DNA of 64,000 nt, from assembly GCF_900240945.1 (NCBI RefSeq), contig NZ_OESG01000013.1, positions 2,024,888 to 2,088,887 of the forward strand, written 5' to 3'. The stretch is from Mycobacterium sp. 3519A. GTDB taxonomy: Bacteria > Actinomycetota > Actinomycetes > Mycobacteriales > Mycobacteriaceae. The notes under the pieces are model-generated. The model had not been told where the DNA came from and ran no database searches. It worked only from the letters and a program-made list of their open reading frames with translations. How positions within the stretch are numbered: position 1 is the stretch's first letter; the number at the start of each line of letters is the position of its first letter. Of the stretch, positions 52,347 to 61,388 are shown in pieces. The position numbers and the translations under genes are program-made.

Positions 52347-53507
52347 ATGGGCAGCGTCGTGAAGTACGACCGCACCCTGTTCGAACCGGAACACGATCTG
52401 TTCCGCGAGTCCTACCGCGCCTTCCTCGACCGGCACGTCGCGCCGTACCACGAGGAGTGGGAGCGCGACAAGATCGTCGACCGCGGGGTCTGGCTCGAGG
52501 CGGGTAAGCAGGGCTTCCTCGGCATGGCCGTGCCCGAGGAGTACGGCGGCGGCGGCAACCCCGACTTCCGCTACAACGTGATCGTCACCGAGGAGACCAC
52601 CGCTGGCCGGTACAGCGGCATCGGCTTCGGCCTGCACAACGACGTCGTCGCGCCGTATCTGCTGCGCCTGGCCAACGACGAACAGAAGGCGCGCTGGCTG
52701 CCGAAGTTCTGCACCGGCGAGATCATCACCGCGATCGCGATGACCGAACCCGGCACCGGAAGCGACCTGCAGGGCATCAAGACCCGCGCGGTCAAGGACG
52801 GCGATCACTACATCCTCAACGGCGCAAAGACGTTCATCACCAACGGCATCAACGCCGATCTGGTGATCGTGGTCGCCTGCACCGACCCTGACAAGGGCGC
52901 GATGGGGTTCTCGCTGCTCGTCGTCGAGCGCGGCATGGAGGGATTCGAGCGCGGTCGCAAACTCGACAAGATCGGTCTCGACGCCCAGGACACCGCGGAA
53001 CTGTCGTTCACCGACGTCAAGGTGCCTGCCGAGAATCTGCTCGGCGAGGAGGGGCAGGGCTTCATCTACCTGATGCAGAACCTGCCGCAGGAACGGATCG
53101 GCATCGCGGTGATGGCCGCCACGGCCATGGAAGCGGTGCTCGAGGGCACGCTGCAATACACCAAGGAACGCAAGGCTTTTGGCCGCCCGATCGGCAGCCA
53201 GCAGAATAGCCGTTTCCTTCTCGCCGAACTCGCGACCGAGGCCACCGTCGTGCGAATCATGGTCGACGAATTCATCAAACTGCACCTCGAGGAAAAACTA
53301 ACCGCGGAGCAGGCGGCGATGGCGAAGTGGTATTCCACCGAAAAGCAGGTTCATCTCATCGACCGCTGCCTGCAATTGCACGGTGGCTACGGCTACATGC
53401 GTGAATATCCCGTCGCCAAGGCATATCTCGACTCACGCGTGCAAACAATCTACGGGGGCACGACGGAGATCATGAAAGAGATCATCGGCCGCAGCATGGG
53501 CGTTTAG
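52347..53507 (+). CDS. fadE20: Acyl-CoA dehydrogenase FadE20
   Basis: A 386-residue flavoprotein of beta-oxidation, the Rv2724c counterpart. FAD/substrate motifs: AIAMTEPGTGSDLQGIKTRA, ITNGINADLVIV, RKAFGRPIGSQQN, LHGGYGYMREYPVAKAYLDSR and the C-terminal QTIYGGTTEIMKEIIGR. TGGAGGTCCGCC precedes ATG 52347. The last codons lie in the first copy of a 34-bp tandem repeat. It is divergent from the molybdoenzyme. Confidence 0.93.
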   Translation: MGSVVKYDRTLFEPEHDLFRESYRAFLDRHVAPYHEEWERDKIVDRGVWLEAGKQGFLGMAVPEEYGGGGNPDFRYNVIVTEETTAGRYSGIGFGLHNDVVAPYLLRLANDEQKARWLPKFCTGEIITAIAMTEPGTGSDLQGIKTRAVKDGDHYILNGAKTFITNGINADLVIVVACTDPDKGAMGFSLLVVERGMEGFERGRKLDKIGLDAQDTAELSFTDVKVPAENLLGEEGQGFIYLMQNLPQERIGIAVMAATAMEAVLEGTLQYTKERKAFGRPIGSQQNSRFLLAELATEATVVRIMVDEFIKLHLEEKLTAEQAAMAKWYSTEKQVHLIDRCLQLHGGYGYMREYPVAKAYLDSRVQTIYGGTTEIMKEIIGRSMGV

Positions 53508-53574
53508 CGGCCCATGCCATGAACCCAGCATGGGCGTTTAGCGGCCCATGCCATGAGCCCAGCATGGGCGTTTA
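53492..53574 (+). repeat. 34-bp tandem repeat with hairpin at the fadE20 end
   Basis: Two full copies (53492-53525, 53526-53559; one A/G difference) and a 15-base third copy. Copy 1 includes the fadE20 stop codon. Each junction holds GCCCATGC ... GCATGGGC, an 8-bp inverted repeat, so the region can form two consecutive hairpins and may work as a duplicated terminator. Confidence 0.8.
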
Positions 53575-53721
53575 AGCGGGGCTAAATCGCGGGTATCTAC
53601 CGCGCGCCAGGTATTTTCTCCTCCAACGTCGGCGATGTTCCTTGGTAATCGACGTCTGCTGACGCAGAGTTGACGGACGCGATGACCAACGAAGGACATC
53701 GCGCCGATGGCGGGAGGGTTG

Positions 53722-55608
53722 ATGAAGGGCCTGCGGAGCGCTCGCCGCACAGGGTTGGGCCGGCTGGCGGTCGGGTTGCTCGCCGCCGCCGCGCTCGTCT
53801 CGGCGGCACCCAGCGCATGGGCGACTCCTCAAGACGATGCCGACGCCGCGATCACCGCCGCCTGGCAGGCCGCGGGCGGGGACACCGGCCCGCTCGGCCC
53901 GAAGGACGGCGGCGTTTATCCGGCCGGTGACGGCTTCGGTCAGAACTTCCCCGGCGGCAAGATCTTCTTCACCCCCGCCACCGGCGCCCACGTGATGACG
54001 GGCGCGATCCTGGACAAGTACATGTCGCTGGGTGGGCCCGCCGACAGCGATCTCGGGTTCCCGACCATCGACGAGGGCGCCGGGAAGGCCGAGGGCAGCC
54101 GCAACACCACGTTCAGCGCGCCGGACAATCCGGTCATCTTCTGGACGCCCGACACCGGCGCGCGGGTCGTCCGCGGACCGATCAACGCCGCATGGGACAA
54201 GCTCGGCGGCTCGGCAGGCCAGCTCGGGGTGCCCAGCGACGACGAGACGTACCGCGGCAATCTGGTGACGCAGAAGTTCACCGGTGGCGAGGTGACCTAC
54301 GACAGGAAGGCGAAGACCTTCACCACGGTGCCGCCCGAGCTGGCCGGCCAACTCGCCGATCTGCAAATCCCCGACGACCCGACGTCGGCGATCAACGCGG
54401 CGCGGCGCGCCGCCGGGGGGCCGCTGGGCCCGCTGGGCGCCGCCCAGGGCGAGCCGTACAAGATCGGCGCTGACGGGCTCGGCCAGAACTTCGCGGGCGG
54501 CAAGATCTTCTACAGTCCGGCGACGGGTGCGAACGTCGTCACCGGTCAGGTGCTGGCGAAATACGAAAGCGTCGGTGGACCCCAGGGCGATCTCGGCCTG
54601 CCCACCTCCAGTGAGGACGACGGCGGCCTGCCCAACAGCCGGATCAGCACGTTCTCCGCCAAGGACGAGCCGGTCATCTTCTGGACCCCCGACTACGGCG
54701 CCGTCATCGTCCGCGGGCCGATGAACGCCGCATGGCAGAAACTGGGCGGCGCCACGGGCCCGTTGGGTGCCCCCGTGGCCGACCAGACCGGCAGTGGCAA
54801 CGTGACCACCCAGCGGTTCAGCGGCGGCGTGGTGTCGTGGGATCGCGCCAAGAGATCGTTCAGCACTGAGCCCGCCAATCTGGCCTCGCAACTCACTGGG
54901 CTGCAAGTGCCCGGCCTGGACGCGCCGCAGGCGCCACCCGCGAACCCCCAGGCCTCGGAGACCAAGGGCAGGAACTGGTTCACGTGGAGTTGGTGGTGGC
55001 TGCTGGCCATCATCCCGGTGCTGGTGTTGATCGGGCTGGTGGCTTTCGCGGCCATGCGGAACCGACGCGGCGGGCGCGACGACGACGTCTTCGACGCCGA
55101 GGACGACGAGTTCGGCGCGCCGCACGACGACCAGTCCGCCGAGCTGTTCAGCGCGCGCTACGCCCAGGAGGGCCAGCCGACGCCGGGCAGCCCGTGGGAA
55201 CCCCCGCACGCCCCCGAGCCAGAGTCCGACGACGAAGCCGATACCACCAGGGAACCGGCGACGACACCGGACGCCGTGGAAGCCCTTGCGGCGCAAGAGG
55301 ATCAAGACGATACCGACGAGGTCGACACCACGCCGACGCAGGTGCCCACGTCGGCCCAACGCGATCCGCTGACCGACACCGGACGGCACGCCCGCATCGA
55401 GGTCGACGAGCCGTCGCCCAACGGCACCGCATTGCATCTGCCGCTCGACGATCCCGGTGAGGCCCCCGACGGCTACCCGATCAAAGCCGACACCCGAACC
55501 GGGTTGTACTGGGTGCCGGGCAGCACGCTCTACGACGAGGCCCGCGCCGAAATCTGGTTCGTCAGCGAAGAACTCGCCCGCACCAACGGGTTCGTCCGCG
55601 CCAACTAG
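53722..55608 (+). CDS. LGFP-repeat exported membrane protein
   Basis: A 628-residue envelope protein, the Rv2721c counterpart. Signal sequence LGRLAVGLLAAAALVSAAPSAWA, then six LGFP-type repeats in two blocks, for example SLGGPADSDLGFPTIDE, KLGGSAGQLGVPSDDE, SVGGPQGDLGLPTSSE and KLGGATGPLGAPVADQ, then a membrane helix WWLLAIIPVLVLIGLVAFAAM around residue 430 and a long acidic, cytoplasmic tail. LGFP repeats are thought to bind the cell wall. ATG 53722 (MKGLRSA) follows GGGAGGG; an ATG at 53707 is an alternative. Confidence 0.88.
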   Translation: MKGLRSARRTGLGRLAVGLLAAAALVSAAPSAWATPQDDADAAITAAWQAAGGDTGPLGPKDGGVYPAGDGFGQNFPGGKIFFTPATGAHVMTGAILDKYMSLGGPADSDLGFPTIDEGAGKAEGSRNTTFSAPDNPVIFWTPDTGARVVRGPINAAWDKLGGSAGQLGVPSDDETYRGNLVTQKFTGGEVTYDRKAKTFTTVPPELAGQLADLQIPDDPTSAINAARRAAGGPLGPLGAAQGEPYKIGADGLGQNFAGGKIFYSPATGANVVTGQVLAKYESVGGPQGDLGLPTSSEDDGGLPNSRISTFSAKDEPVIFWTPDYGAVIVRGPMNAAWQKLGGATGPLGAPVADQTGSGNVTTQRFSGGVVSWDRAKRSFSTEPANLASQLTGLQVPGLDAPQAPPANPQASETKGRNWFTWSWWWLLAIIPVLVLIGLVAFAAMRNRRGGRDDDVFDAEDDEFGAPHDDQSAELFSARYAQEGQPTPGSPWEPPHAPEPESDDEADTTREPATTPDAVEALAAQEDQDDTDEVDTTPTQVPTSAQRDPLTDTGRHARIEVDEPSPNGTALHLPLDDPGEAPDGYPIKADTRTGLYWVPGSTLYDEARAEIWFVSEELARTNGFVRAN

Positions 55609-55612
55609 CCCG

Positions 55613-56317
55613 CTAGATCTTGCGGATTACCGTGACGACCTTGCCGAGCACGGCCGCATCGTTGCCGGGGATCGGGTCGAACGCGGGGTTGTGCGGCATC
55701 AGCCACACCTGACCGCGGGTGCGCTTGAACGTCTTGACCGTGGCCTCGCCATCGATCATCGCCGCGACGATGTCGCCGTTGTCGGCCACGTTCTGCTGAC
55801 GCACGACCACCCAGTCGCCGTCGCAGATGGCCGCATCGACCATCGAGTCACCGACCACCTTGAGCAGGAACAGCGACCCCTCGCCGACCAGTTCCTTCGG
55901 CAGCGGGAAGACGTCCTCGACGGCCTCTTCGGCCAGGATCGGCCCGCCCGCGGCGATGCGGCCGAGCACCGGCACGAAGGTCGGCTCCGGTAGCGCGTCC
56001 GATCCGGCGACGTCGGTGGCGACGATCGAGGTGACGCCGTCGTCGGCACCCCGCACGTCGACGGCCCGTGGCCGATTCGGATCGCGTCGCAGGTAGCCCT
56101 TGCGTTCCAGGGTGCGCAGTTGGTGCGCCACCGAGGACGTGGACGTCAGGCCGACGGCATCGCCGATCTCCCTGATGCTCGGCGGGTAGCCGCGACTGGT
56201 CACCGATGCGCGAATGACCTCGAGAATGGTGCGTTGACGTTCGGTCAGGCCCGTGTCGAGCCCCCGTCGCCCGCCTGTGCTTTCCGTGCCGTCCGAAGTG
56301 CCCGTTTCGTCACCCAT
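55613..56317 (-). CDS. lexA: SOS repressor LexA
   Basis: A 234-residue repressor. Winged helix-turn-helix: [34 protein letters not shown] and [17 protein letters not shown]. Autocleavage site IAAGGPI (Ala-Gly) with catalytic Ser in VVGDSMVDA and Lys in [10 protein letters not shown]. It blocks its own gene, recA and probably chiZ until RecA filaments trigger cleavage. ATG 56317 (MGDETGT) was chosen; a longer in-frame start at 56353 would overlap the SOS box. Confidence 0.96.
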   Translation of the reverse strand: MGDETGTSDGTESTGGRRGLDTGLTERQRTILEVIRASVTSRGYPPSIREIGDAVGLTSTSSVAHQLRTLERKGYLRRDPNRPRAVDVRGADDGVTSIVATDVAGSDALPEPTFVPVLGRIAAGGPILAEEAVEDVFPLPKELVGEGSLFLLKVVGDSMVDAAICDGDWVVVRQQNVADNGDIVAAMIDGEATVKTFKRTRGQVWLMPHNPAFDPIPGNDAAVLGKVVTVIRKI

Positions 56318-56349
56318 GGCGCCGAATGTAGTCCGTGCCGGGCCAAGAA

Positions 56350-56365
56350 TCAAACATGTGTTCGA
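56350..56365 (-). promoter_or_regulatory. LexA box of lexA
   Basis: TCAAACATGTGTTCGA (plus-strand reading) matches TCGAAC-N4-GTTCGA with one mismatch, 33 bases before the lexA start, giving autoregulation. Confidence 0.8.
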
Positions 56366-56421
56366 CGCGTGTCGCGGTTCTCCGCAGGTGCCTGGTAGGA
56401 ACCGCAGTCGGTCGCCCGGAT

Positions 56422-56444
56422 TTGTCGGACCCCTGTCCTATCGT
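56422..56444 (+). promoter_or_regulatory. RecA/LexA-independent damage promoter of chiZ (PafBC type)
   Basis: TTGTCGGAC, eight bases, TATCGT. It fits TTGTCRGTG-N8-TAnnnT except for the last two bases of the -35 part. It points toward chiZ. Confidence 0.6.
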
Positions 56445-56455
56445 TTGGCAACAGT

Positions 56456-56513
56456 TCGATCACACGTTCTATCAATCGAACACATGAGCGAGTATGTTCG
56501 AACACAGGAGCGA
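56456..56513 (+). promoter_or_regulatory. Three SOS-like boxes before chiZ
   Basis: Sites at 56456-56471 (TCGATCACACGTTCTA), 56476-56491 (TCGAACACATGAGCGA) and 56498-56513 (TCGAACACAGGAGCGA) each match TCGAAC-N4-GTTCGA at 10 of 12 positions and start 20 and 22 bases apart, about two helical turns. Cooperative LexA binding is possible. Confidence 0.55.
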
Positions 56514-56538
56514 ACGAAGCGGAGCGGAAGGCAGGCAG

Positions 56539-57000
56539 ATGACCATCCTCGACACCCGAGAAATTCAGACGGATTCGGTGTGCAGGCCGGTGGCCCGGCC
56601 CGGCTACCGAGTGGCCGATGCCCGGCGGCGGCCGCGGTCGAACCGGCCGGCCACCGCGCCGATGCGCTACCGCGGCACCGGTGTGCTGATGTCGCGGGCG
56701 TCGCATCGCAGGCGCCCCATCACCCCAGCGACCACGGTGTTTCTCGCGCTCGTCGCGGCGGGCATCACCGTTTGGCTGGGTCTGGTCGCCCAATTCGGCG
56801 GCGTCTCGGGTGCCGATGCGCCGGTGCCGGCCCGGCTCGCGGTGATTCAGGTGCAGACGGGGGAGACGCTTGCCCAGGTCGCGCACCGGGTCGCCCCCGA
56901 CGCGCCGGTCGCCGACGTGGTGGATCGCATCCGTGAGCTCAACCAGTTGGACTCGGCGGCGCTCGACGCCGGCCAGACCCTCATCGCCCCGGTCGCGTGA
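56539..57000 (+). CDS. chiZ: Damage-inducible LysM protein ChiZ (Rv2719c-like)
   Basis: A 153-residue single-pass membrane protein with a basic disordered N-terminus (about 1-60), a helix ([21 protein letters not shown]) and an extracellular LysM domain ([19 protein letters not shown]). ChiZ is a DNA-damage-induced cell-division inhibitor with reported cell-wall hydrolase activity. GAAGGCAGGC precedes ATG 56539. Divergent from lexA, with LexA and PafBC-type sites between. Confidence 0.9.
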   Translation: MTILDTREIQTDSVCRPVARPGYRVADARRRPRSNRPATAPMRYRGTGVLMSRASHRRRPITPATTVFLALVAAGITVWLGLVAQFGGVSGADAPVPARLAVIQVQTGETLAQVAHRVAPDAPVADVVDRIRELNQLDSAALDAGQTLIAPVA

Positions 57001-57161
57001 CCGCGGGTGCTACCGGTGAAAGGTTCTGCCGCTCAACGCCTTCGGTAGACCCGTCGGCGGTGGCGGGCCGAAACACAGCGGTGCTGGGTCCCGGTGGCGG
57101 CACGCAGGTACGCTCGAAGAGGTTCGAGGTAGCTGTTTGTCGTCGCGGCGAAGGAGCGGTG

Positions 57162-57626
57162 ATGCACTGTCCGTTCTGCCGTCATCCCGATTCCCGGGTG
57201 GTGGATTCCCGCGAAACCGATGAAGGCCAGGCCATCCGGCGGCGCAGGTCGTGCCCGGAGTGCGGTAGGCGATTCACCACCGTCGAGACCGCGGTGCTGG
57301 CGGTCGTCAAGCGCAGCGGCGTCACCGAACCGTTCAGCCGCGAGAAGGTCGTCCGCGGTGTGCGGCGGGCATGCCAGGGTCGGCAGGTCGACGACGATGC
57401 GCTGAACCTGCTCGCGCAGAAGGTGGAGGACGCGGTCCGCGCCACCGGTTCCCCCGAGGTGCAGAGCCACGAGGTGGGGCTGGCCATTCTCGGCCCGCTG
57501 CGCGAACTCGACGAGGTCGCCTATCTGCGGTTCGCGTCGGTGTACCGATCTTTCGAATCGGCAGAAGACTTCGAGCGGGAGATCGAGGCGCTGCGGGCGG
57601 CGCGCACCATCCCCGCCAAGAGTTGA
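57162..57626 (+). CDS. nrdR: Ribonucleotide reductase repressor NrdR
   Basis: A 154-residue repressor. Zinc ribbon [18 protein letters not shown] with [10 protein letters not shown], then an ATP-cone ([26 protein letters not shown]). It senses ATP/dATP and controls ribonucleotide reductase genes. AAGGAGCGGTG lies before ATG 57162. Convergent with the PhzF gene (3 bases between stops). Confidence 0.96.
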   Translation: MHCPFCRHPDSRVVDSRETDEGQAIRRRRSCPECGRRFTTVETAVLAVVKRSGVTEPFSREKVVRGVRRACQGRQVDDDALNLLAQKVEDAVRATGSPEVQSHEVGLAILGPLRELDEVAYLRFASVYRSFESAEDFEREIEALRAARTIPAKS

Positions 57627-57629
57627 CCG

Positions 57630-58316
57630 TCAGTCGATCTGCTTGACGCCGTCGTTGACGACGCGGCCCGCGATGCGCACCCAACCCTCAGGGCTCCATC
57701 GGGTCTCGATGACCGAGCCCTTGCCCTGCAGGATGTACAGGTCGCGGCTGAGGTAGTCGGTGATGCGCACCGCCGCGGCCCCGGTGGCTTCGTCCTCGGG
57801 CACGCCCAGATTCGCGGCGAACATCCGCGACCGGATCGCGCCGCGGTCGCGGTCGAGCCACGTCCACAGATAGTTCTGGATGTCGTCGGGGTAGTCGTCC
57901 GGGTCGGCGGCGAACAGTTCCTCGGTCGACGCCAGGTCGTAGATCGCGAACTCCGGCGCCCATTCCGAGCGGGCGCTGACGGCGGTCACGTCGCCCTCGT
58001 AGGTCACCTGCACGATTCCGGCGGGCACCCGCAGCGTGTGCACCGGCGTGCCGCGATCGCGCAGCCACCACGACGCGCCCACGGTCGGATGCCCTGCGAA
58101 CGGCAACTCCGTGGCCGGTGTGTAGATGCGGGCCTGCGCCGAGGTGCCGCCTTCGCTCGGCACATCGATGAATATCGTTTCGCTGTAACCCAATTGGGTG
58201 GCTATCCGCTGCCGCTCGGCAGGCGCAGCCTGGCTGGCGTCCACGACGCCAAGCGGGTTGCCGTAGTTGCCGTCCTGGTCGGTGAAAACGCGCAGCACTG
58301 TCACGTCGATGGCCAT
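57630..58316 (-). CDS. PhzF-family isomerase-like protein
   Basis: A 228-residue PhzF-fold protein, the Rv2716 counterpart. [22 protein letters not shown] and [27 protein letters not shown] and [20 protein letters not shown] are family blocks; Glu in SETIF is the usual catalytic residue. Natural substrate unknown. In M. tuberculosis the nitrobindin-like Rv2717c lies between nrdR and this gene; here it is absent. Confidence 0.87.
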   Translation of the reverse strand: MAIDVTVLRVFTDQDGNYGNPLGVVDASQAAPAERQRIATQLGYSETIFIDVPSEGGTSAQARIYTPATELPFAGHPTVGASWWLRDRGTPVHTLRVPAGIVQVTYEGDVTAVSARSEWAPEFAIYDLASTEELFAADPDDYPDDIQNYLWTWLDRDRGAIRSRMFAANLGVPEDEATGAAAVRITDYLSRDLYILQGKGSVIETRWSPEGWVRIAGRVVNDGVKQID

Positions 58317-58339
58317 AGGCCGATGCTACGTGGCGGCGA

Positions 58340-59362
58340 TCACGTGGCGCTGCGCTCGTCGGCGCCCATCGCGTCGAGGACGGCGACCCGGGTGTCGACG
58401 GGTCCGGAGAGGGTGTCTTCGCTGATGCCGGCGCGCAGTAGGCCGCGCAGGTAGTCCTGGTCGTACACCGCCGGATCGGTGGAATCGATGAACTTCTCGA
58501 CGACTTCCACGAAGCGGTCGGGATCGTCATGGAACGGGAAATGGCCGGAACCCTCGAAGATCTCCAGCTGAGAACCGGGCATCGCGGCGTGCGCCATGTG
58601 GGCGTGGCTCACCGGGATCACCGAGTCATGGCTGCCCCAAATCAATTGCACGGGAACGGATTGGGTCAAATAACATCGGTCCAGCATGGTGACCACCTGA
58701 CCGCGCCAGTCGACCACGGCGCGCAGTGTGCGTGCAAACGCCGACGAGGCGGTCGGTTCCGGCAGATCGGCCAGAATCCGCAGTACGTCCGGCAGATCCC
58801 GGCCGAGGCCGGTGGAGCCCAGCACACCACCGGCGATGCGGCCCGTCGCCTGCAACGCGGGCAACACCAACGGCAGGCGCAGCAGCGCCAGCGCCTCGCT
58901 GGCCATCGGCAGCGACGCGAGCCGCAACGCGATGTTGACGTCCTTGGTCACCCCGCCCGCGCCGACAAGAATCAGCCGATCGACCAATTGCGGGAACTGG
59001 TAAGCGAATTGCATTGCTACGCCGCCGCCCAGCGAATGGCCGACCACCGTGACGTTGTCGACGTCGAGCACCGACAGCAGGTCGCGCATGCCGTTGGCGT
59101 AGGCGGCCACCGAGTAGTCGGCGCGCGGTTTGTCGGACTGGCCGTGCCCCAACAGGTCGGGCGCGATGACGGTGAACCGCTGTGCCAACTTGGTCTGCAC
59201 CGTGCTCCACGTGGTGGAGTTGTCGCCGATGCCGTGAATCAACAACAGCGCCGGCCCGGAACCGGCCACCCGGAACGCGCGCCGGTATCCGTGGATGGTG
59301 CGGAACTGCAATGACGGCGTCAGTTCCCGCACCGAGCGTAGGTTCGCCTTACGCGCGGTCAT
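58340..59362 (-). CDS. Alpha/beta hydrolase (Rv2715-like)
   Basis: A 340-residue hydrolase. Oxyanion motif LLIHGIGDNSTTW, nucleophile VVGHSLGGGVAMQFAYQ, acid near IWGSHDSVIPVSHAH and catalytic His EGSGHFPFHDDPDRF, a full triad. It resembles epoxide hydrolase/haloalkane-dehalogenase-like and lipase members; no substrate can be named. It lies 32 bases downstream of the PAC2 gene in the same direction. Confidence 0.87.
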   Translation of the reverse strand: MTARKANLRSVRELTPSLQFRTIHGYRRAFRVAGSGPALLLIHGIGDNSTTWSTVQTKLAQRFTVIAPDLLGHGQSDKPRADYSVAAYANGMRDLLSVLDVDNVTVVGHSLGGGVAMQFAYQFPQLVDRLILVGAGGVTKDVNIALRLASLPMASEALALLRLPLVLPALQATGRIAGGVLGSTGLGRDLPDVLRILADLPEPTASSAFARTLRAVVDWRGQVVTMLDRCYLTQSVPVQLIWGSHDSVIPVSHAHMAHAAMPGSQLEIFEGSGHFPFHDDPDRFVEVVEKFIDSTDPAVYDQDYLRGLLRAGISEDTLSGPVDTRVAVLDAMGADERSAT

Positions 59363-59394
59363 TGCGACAACTTAGCTAACGATCCTGAAGCTCG

Positions 59395-60366
59395 CTATGC
59401 GGAGTCGTCGTCTTGGCGTTTGTCCGCCTGTTGGGCAAGGAACCGCTCGAACTCGGCGCCGAGTTCGTCGCCGCTTGGCAGATCCTCGTCGCGCGCCAGC
59501 AGCGACCGGTTCTCCTGGGCGGCGACGAAGGCGTCGTATTGGCGTTCCAGCGCCTCCACCACTTGCGCGACTTCGCTGCTGGCCTCGACCTGCTCGTTGA
59601 TCTTGTCGTGGACCTCGGCGGCGGCCTGCGCCAGCCCCGCCAGCGGGAGTTGCAGGGAGGCGCTCCTGGCGACTTCGGCAAGCAGCGCCTCGGCGGCGGT
59701 CGGATAGTCCGTCTGCGCCAGATAGTGAGGCACGTGCACGGTGAACCCGACGACCTCGTGTCCGTGCTGGGCCATCCGGAACTCCAACAGGTTGGACACG
59801 CTGCCCGGCACCTGCACCTCGCCGACCCACGGCGTGTGCTCGGAGATCAGCTCCTTGTCGTTGGAGTGCGCCGTCATCGTGATCGGGCGGGTGTGTGGCA
59901 CGGCCATCGGGATGGTGCCCAGGCCGATCACCCGCCGCACCCCGAGCCGCTCGGCCAGTAGCCGCACAGCGGTGATGAACCGCTCCCAGCGCAGGTCCGG
60001 TTCCATCCCCGCGAGCAGCAGGAACGGTGTTCCGACGCTGTCGTGCAGCGCGTACAGGTTGAGTTCGGGCTCCTCGTATGCGGTGAAGTGGTCGGTCTTG
60101 AACGTCATCAGCGGCCGGCGCGACCGGTAGTCGAGCAGTTCGTCGATGGCGAACGAGGCGACCAACTCGGTGTCGAGGTTGTTCTTCAGGTATTGCGCCG
60201 CCAGCCGGATCGCATGTCCGGCATCGGAAAAGCCCTCGAGCGCGTGGATCATCACCGGCCCGCTGCCGTCCGGCAACGACAACTGCGGTGCCGGGAATTC
60301 CAGCTCGTACATCCCGGTCTGTTCGGGCTGGTAGTGCTGTTCTGGTCGATCGGCGTTCTCAGCCAT
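59395..60366 (-). CDS. PAC2-family protein (Rv2714-like)
   Basis: A 323-residue protein of the PAC2 (proteasome assembly chaperone 2) fold, the Rv2714 counterpart. VMIHALEGFSDAGHAIRLAAQYL, LVASFAIDELLDYRSRRP, VIGLGTIPMAVPHTRPI and VGFTVHVPHYLAQTDYP are visible. The C-terminus is acidic and ends KRQDDDSA. Actinobacterial relatives are of unknown role. GGAGGAG sits just before ATG 60366. Confidence 0.87.
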   Translation of the reverse strand: MAENADRPEQHYQPEQTGMYELEFPAPQLSLPDGSGPVMIHALEGFSDAGHAIRLAAQYLKNNLDTELVASFAIDELLDYRSRRPLMTFKTDHFTAYEEPELNLYALHDSVGTPFLLLAGMEPDLRWERFITAVRLLAERLGVRRVIGLGTIPMAVPHTRPITMTAHSNDKELISEHTPWVGEVQVPGSVSNLLEFRMAQHGHEVVGFTVHVPHYLAQTDYPTAAEALLAEVARSASLQLPLAGLAQAAAEVHDKINEQVEASSEVAQVVEALERQYDAFVAAQENRSLLARDEDLPSGDELGAEFERFLAQQADKRQDDDSA

Positions 60367-60575
60367 TGCTCCTCCTGCCCTCAAGTGTCGCGCATTTCGC
60401 CGCGAATGCGATTGCGGCCCTCGCAAATGTTCGAACACAACCGCACCGATCTGGCATTCCGGCAGGGATGCCCGCGCCGGACACGCATCAATCGACTTGT
60501 GCGAAACATTTGCCGCCCCAGCGTGCCGTAGATCACCAGGATGCGCGCGGCCGCGGTCGGGCAAGATCGTTGCTC

Positions 60576-61388
60576 ATGCGCTTCTCCGCGGCAGGCCGGG
60601 CCTCGCTGGTGACGGTTCTGCTGGTATCGCTGGGTGCGGCGTGTGCCAAGCAGCAGGCGGTGGTTCCGTCGGTCCCGGCCGCTACCGAATCCGCGGGCGT
60701 GGCCGTGCAGGCGCCGCCGACGGCGCAACCGGTGCCCCCGGATCCGAGGGTCGGCGCGGTGTTCCTGGGGGCCAGCACGTTGCACACCTGCACCGGCGGC
60801 GTGCTCGACTCGGCGGCCGGGGATCTGATCATCACCGCCGCGCACTGCCTGGCCGCAGGCACCGACACCACGTTCGTCGCCGGTCTGAAGGATTCCGCTG
60901 CCCCCGAGGACATCTGGCATGTCGACGCGGTCTACCTCGATCCCCGTTGGGTGCAGAACCAGGACACGATGGCCGATTTCGCGATCGCGCGGGTGAGCCG
61001 CGATGCGGGCGGGTCGGTGGAGGCGCAGGCCGGCGGCGGCCTCAAGGTGGCGGCGGCGCCCAAGCCGGGCACCGTCATCAGCGTCAGCGGATACGGGATG
61101 GGTGTCGGCGGCGGCCCGGTCGGCTGCCGGACGCCGACCGTGCCCGACACGAAAGGGTTTCCGGCGGTCGACTGCGCCGAGTTGGTCGACGGCCTCTCAG
61201 GCGCGCCGTGGATCGACGGCTCCTCGGTCGTCGGCGTGATCGGCGGGCTCAACGGCGGGGGCTGCGCCAACGAAAGCATCTCGTATTCACCGCCTTTCGG
61301 CGATGCGGTCAAACAGTTACTTGTCCGCGCCGAGGCGAGCGGGCCTGGGGATCCAGCGCCGACGGCGTTCGACGACCAATGCGGCTAG
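60576..61388 (+). CDS. Secreted trypsin-like serine protease, possible lipoprotein
   Basis: A 270-residue exported protease. Signal [19 protein letters not shown], where Cys23 may be lipid-modified though the lipobox (GAAC) is not ideal. Chymotrypsin-type triad: His in ITAAHCLA, Asp in MADFAIARV, Ser in [22 protein letters not shown] precedes the His. Substrate unknown. ATG 60576 has no strong ribosome-binding site. Its stop overlaps the sthA end by 4 bases on the opposite strand. Confidence 0.85.
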   Translation: MRFSAAGRASLVTVLLVSLGAACAKQQAVVPSVPAATESAGVAVQAPPTAQPVPPDPRVGAVFLGASTLHTCTGGVLDSAAGDLIITAAHCLAAGTDTTFVAGLKDSAAPEDIWHVDAVYLDPRWVQNQDTMADFAIARVSRDAGGSVEAQAGGGLKVAAAPKPGTVISVSGYGMGVGGGPVGCRTPTVPDTKGFPAVDCAELVDGLSGAPWIDGSSVVGVIGGLNGGGCANESISYSPPFGDAVKQLLVRAEASGPGDPAPTAFDDQCG

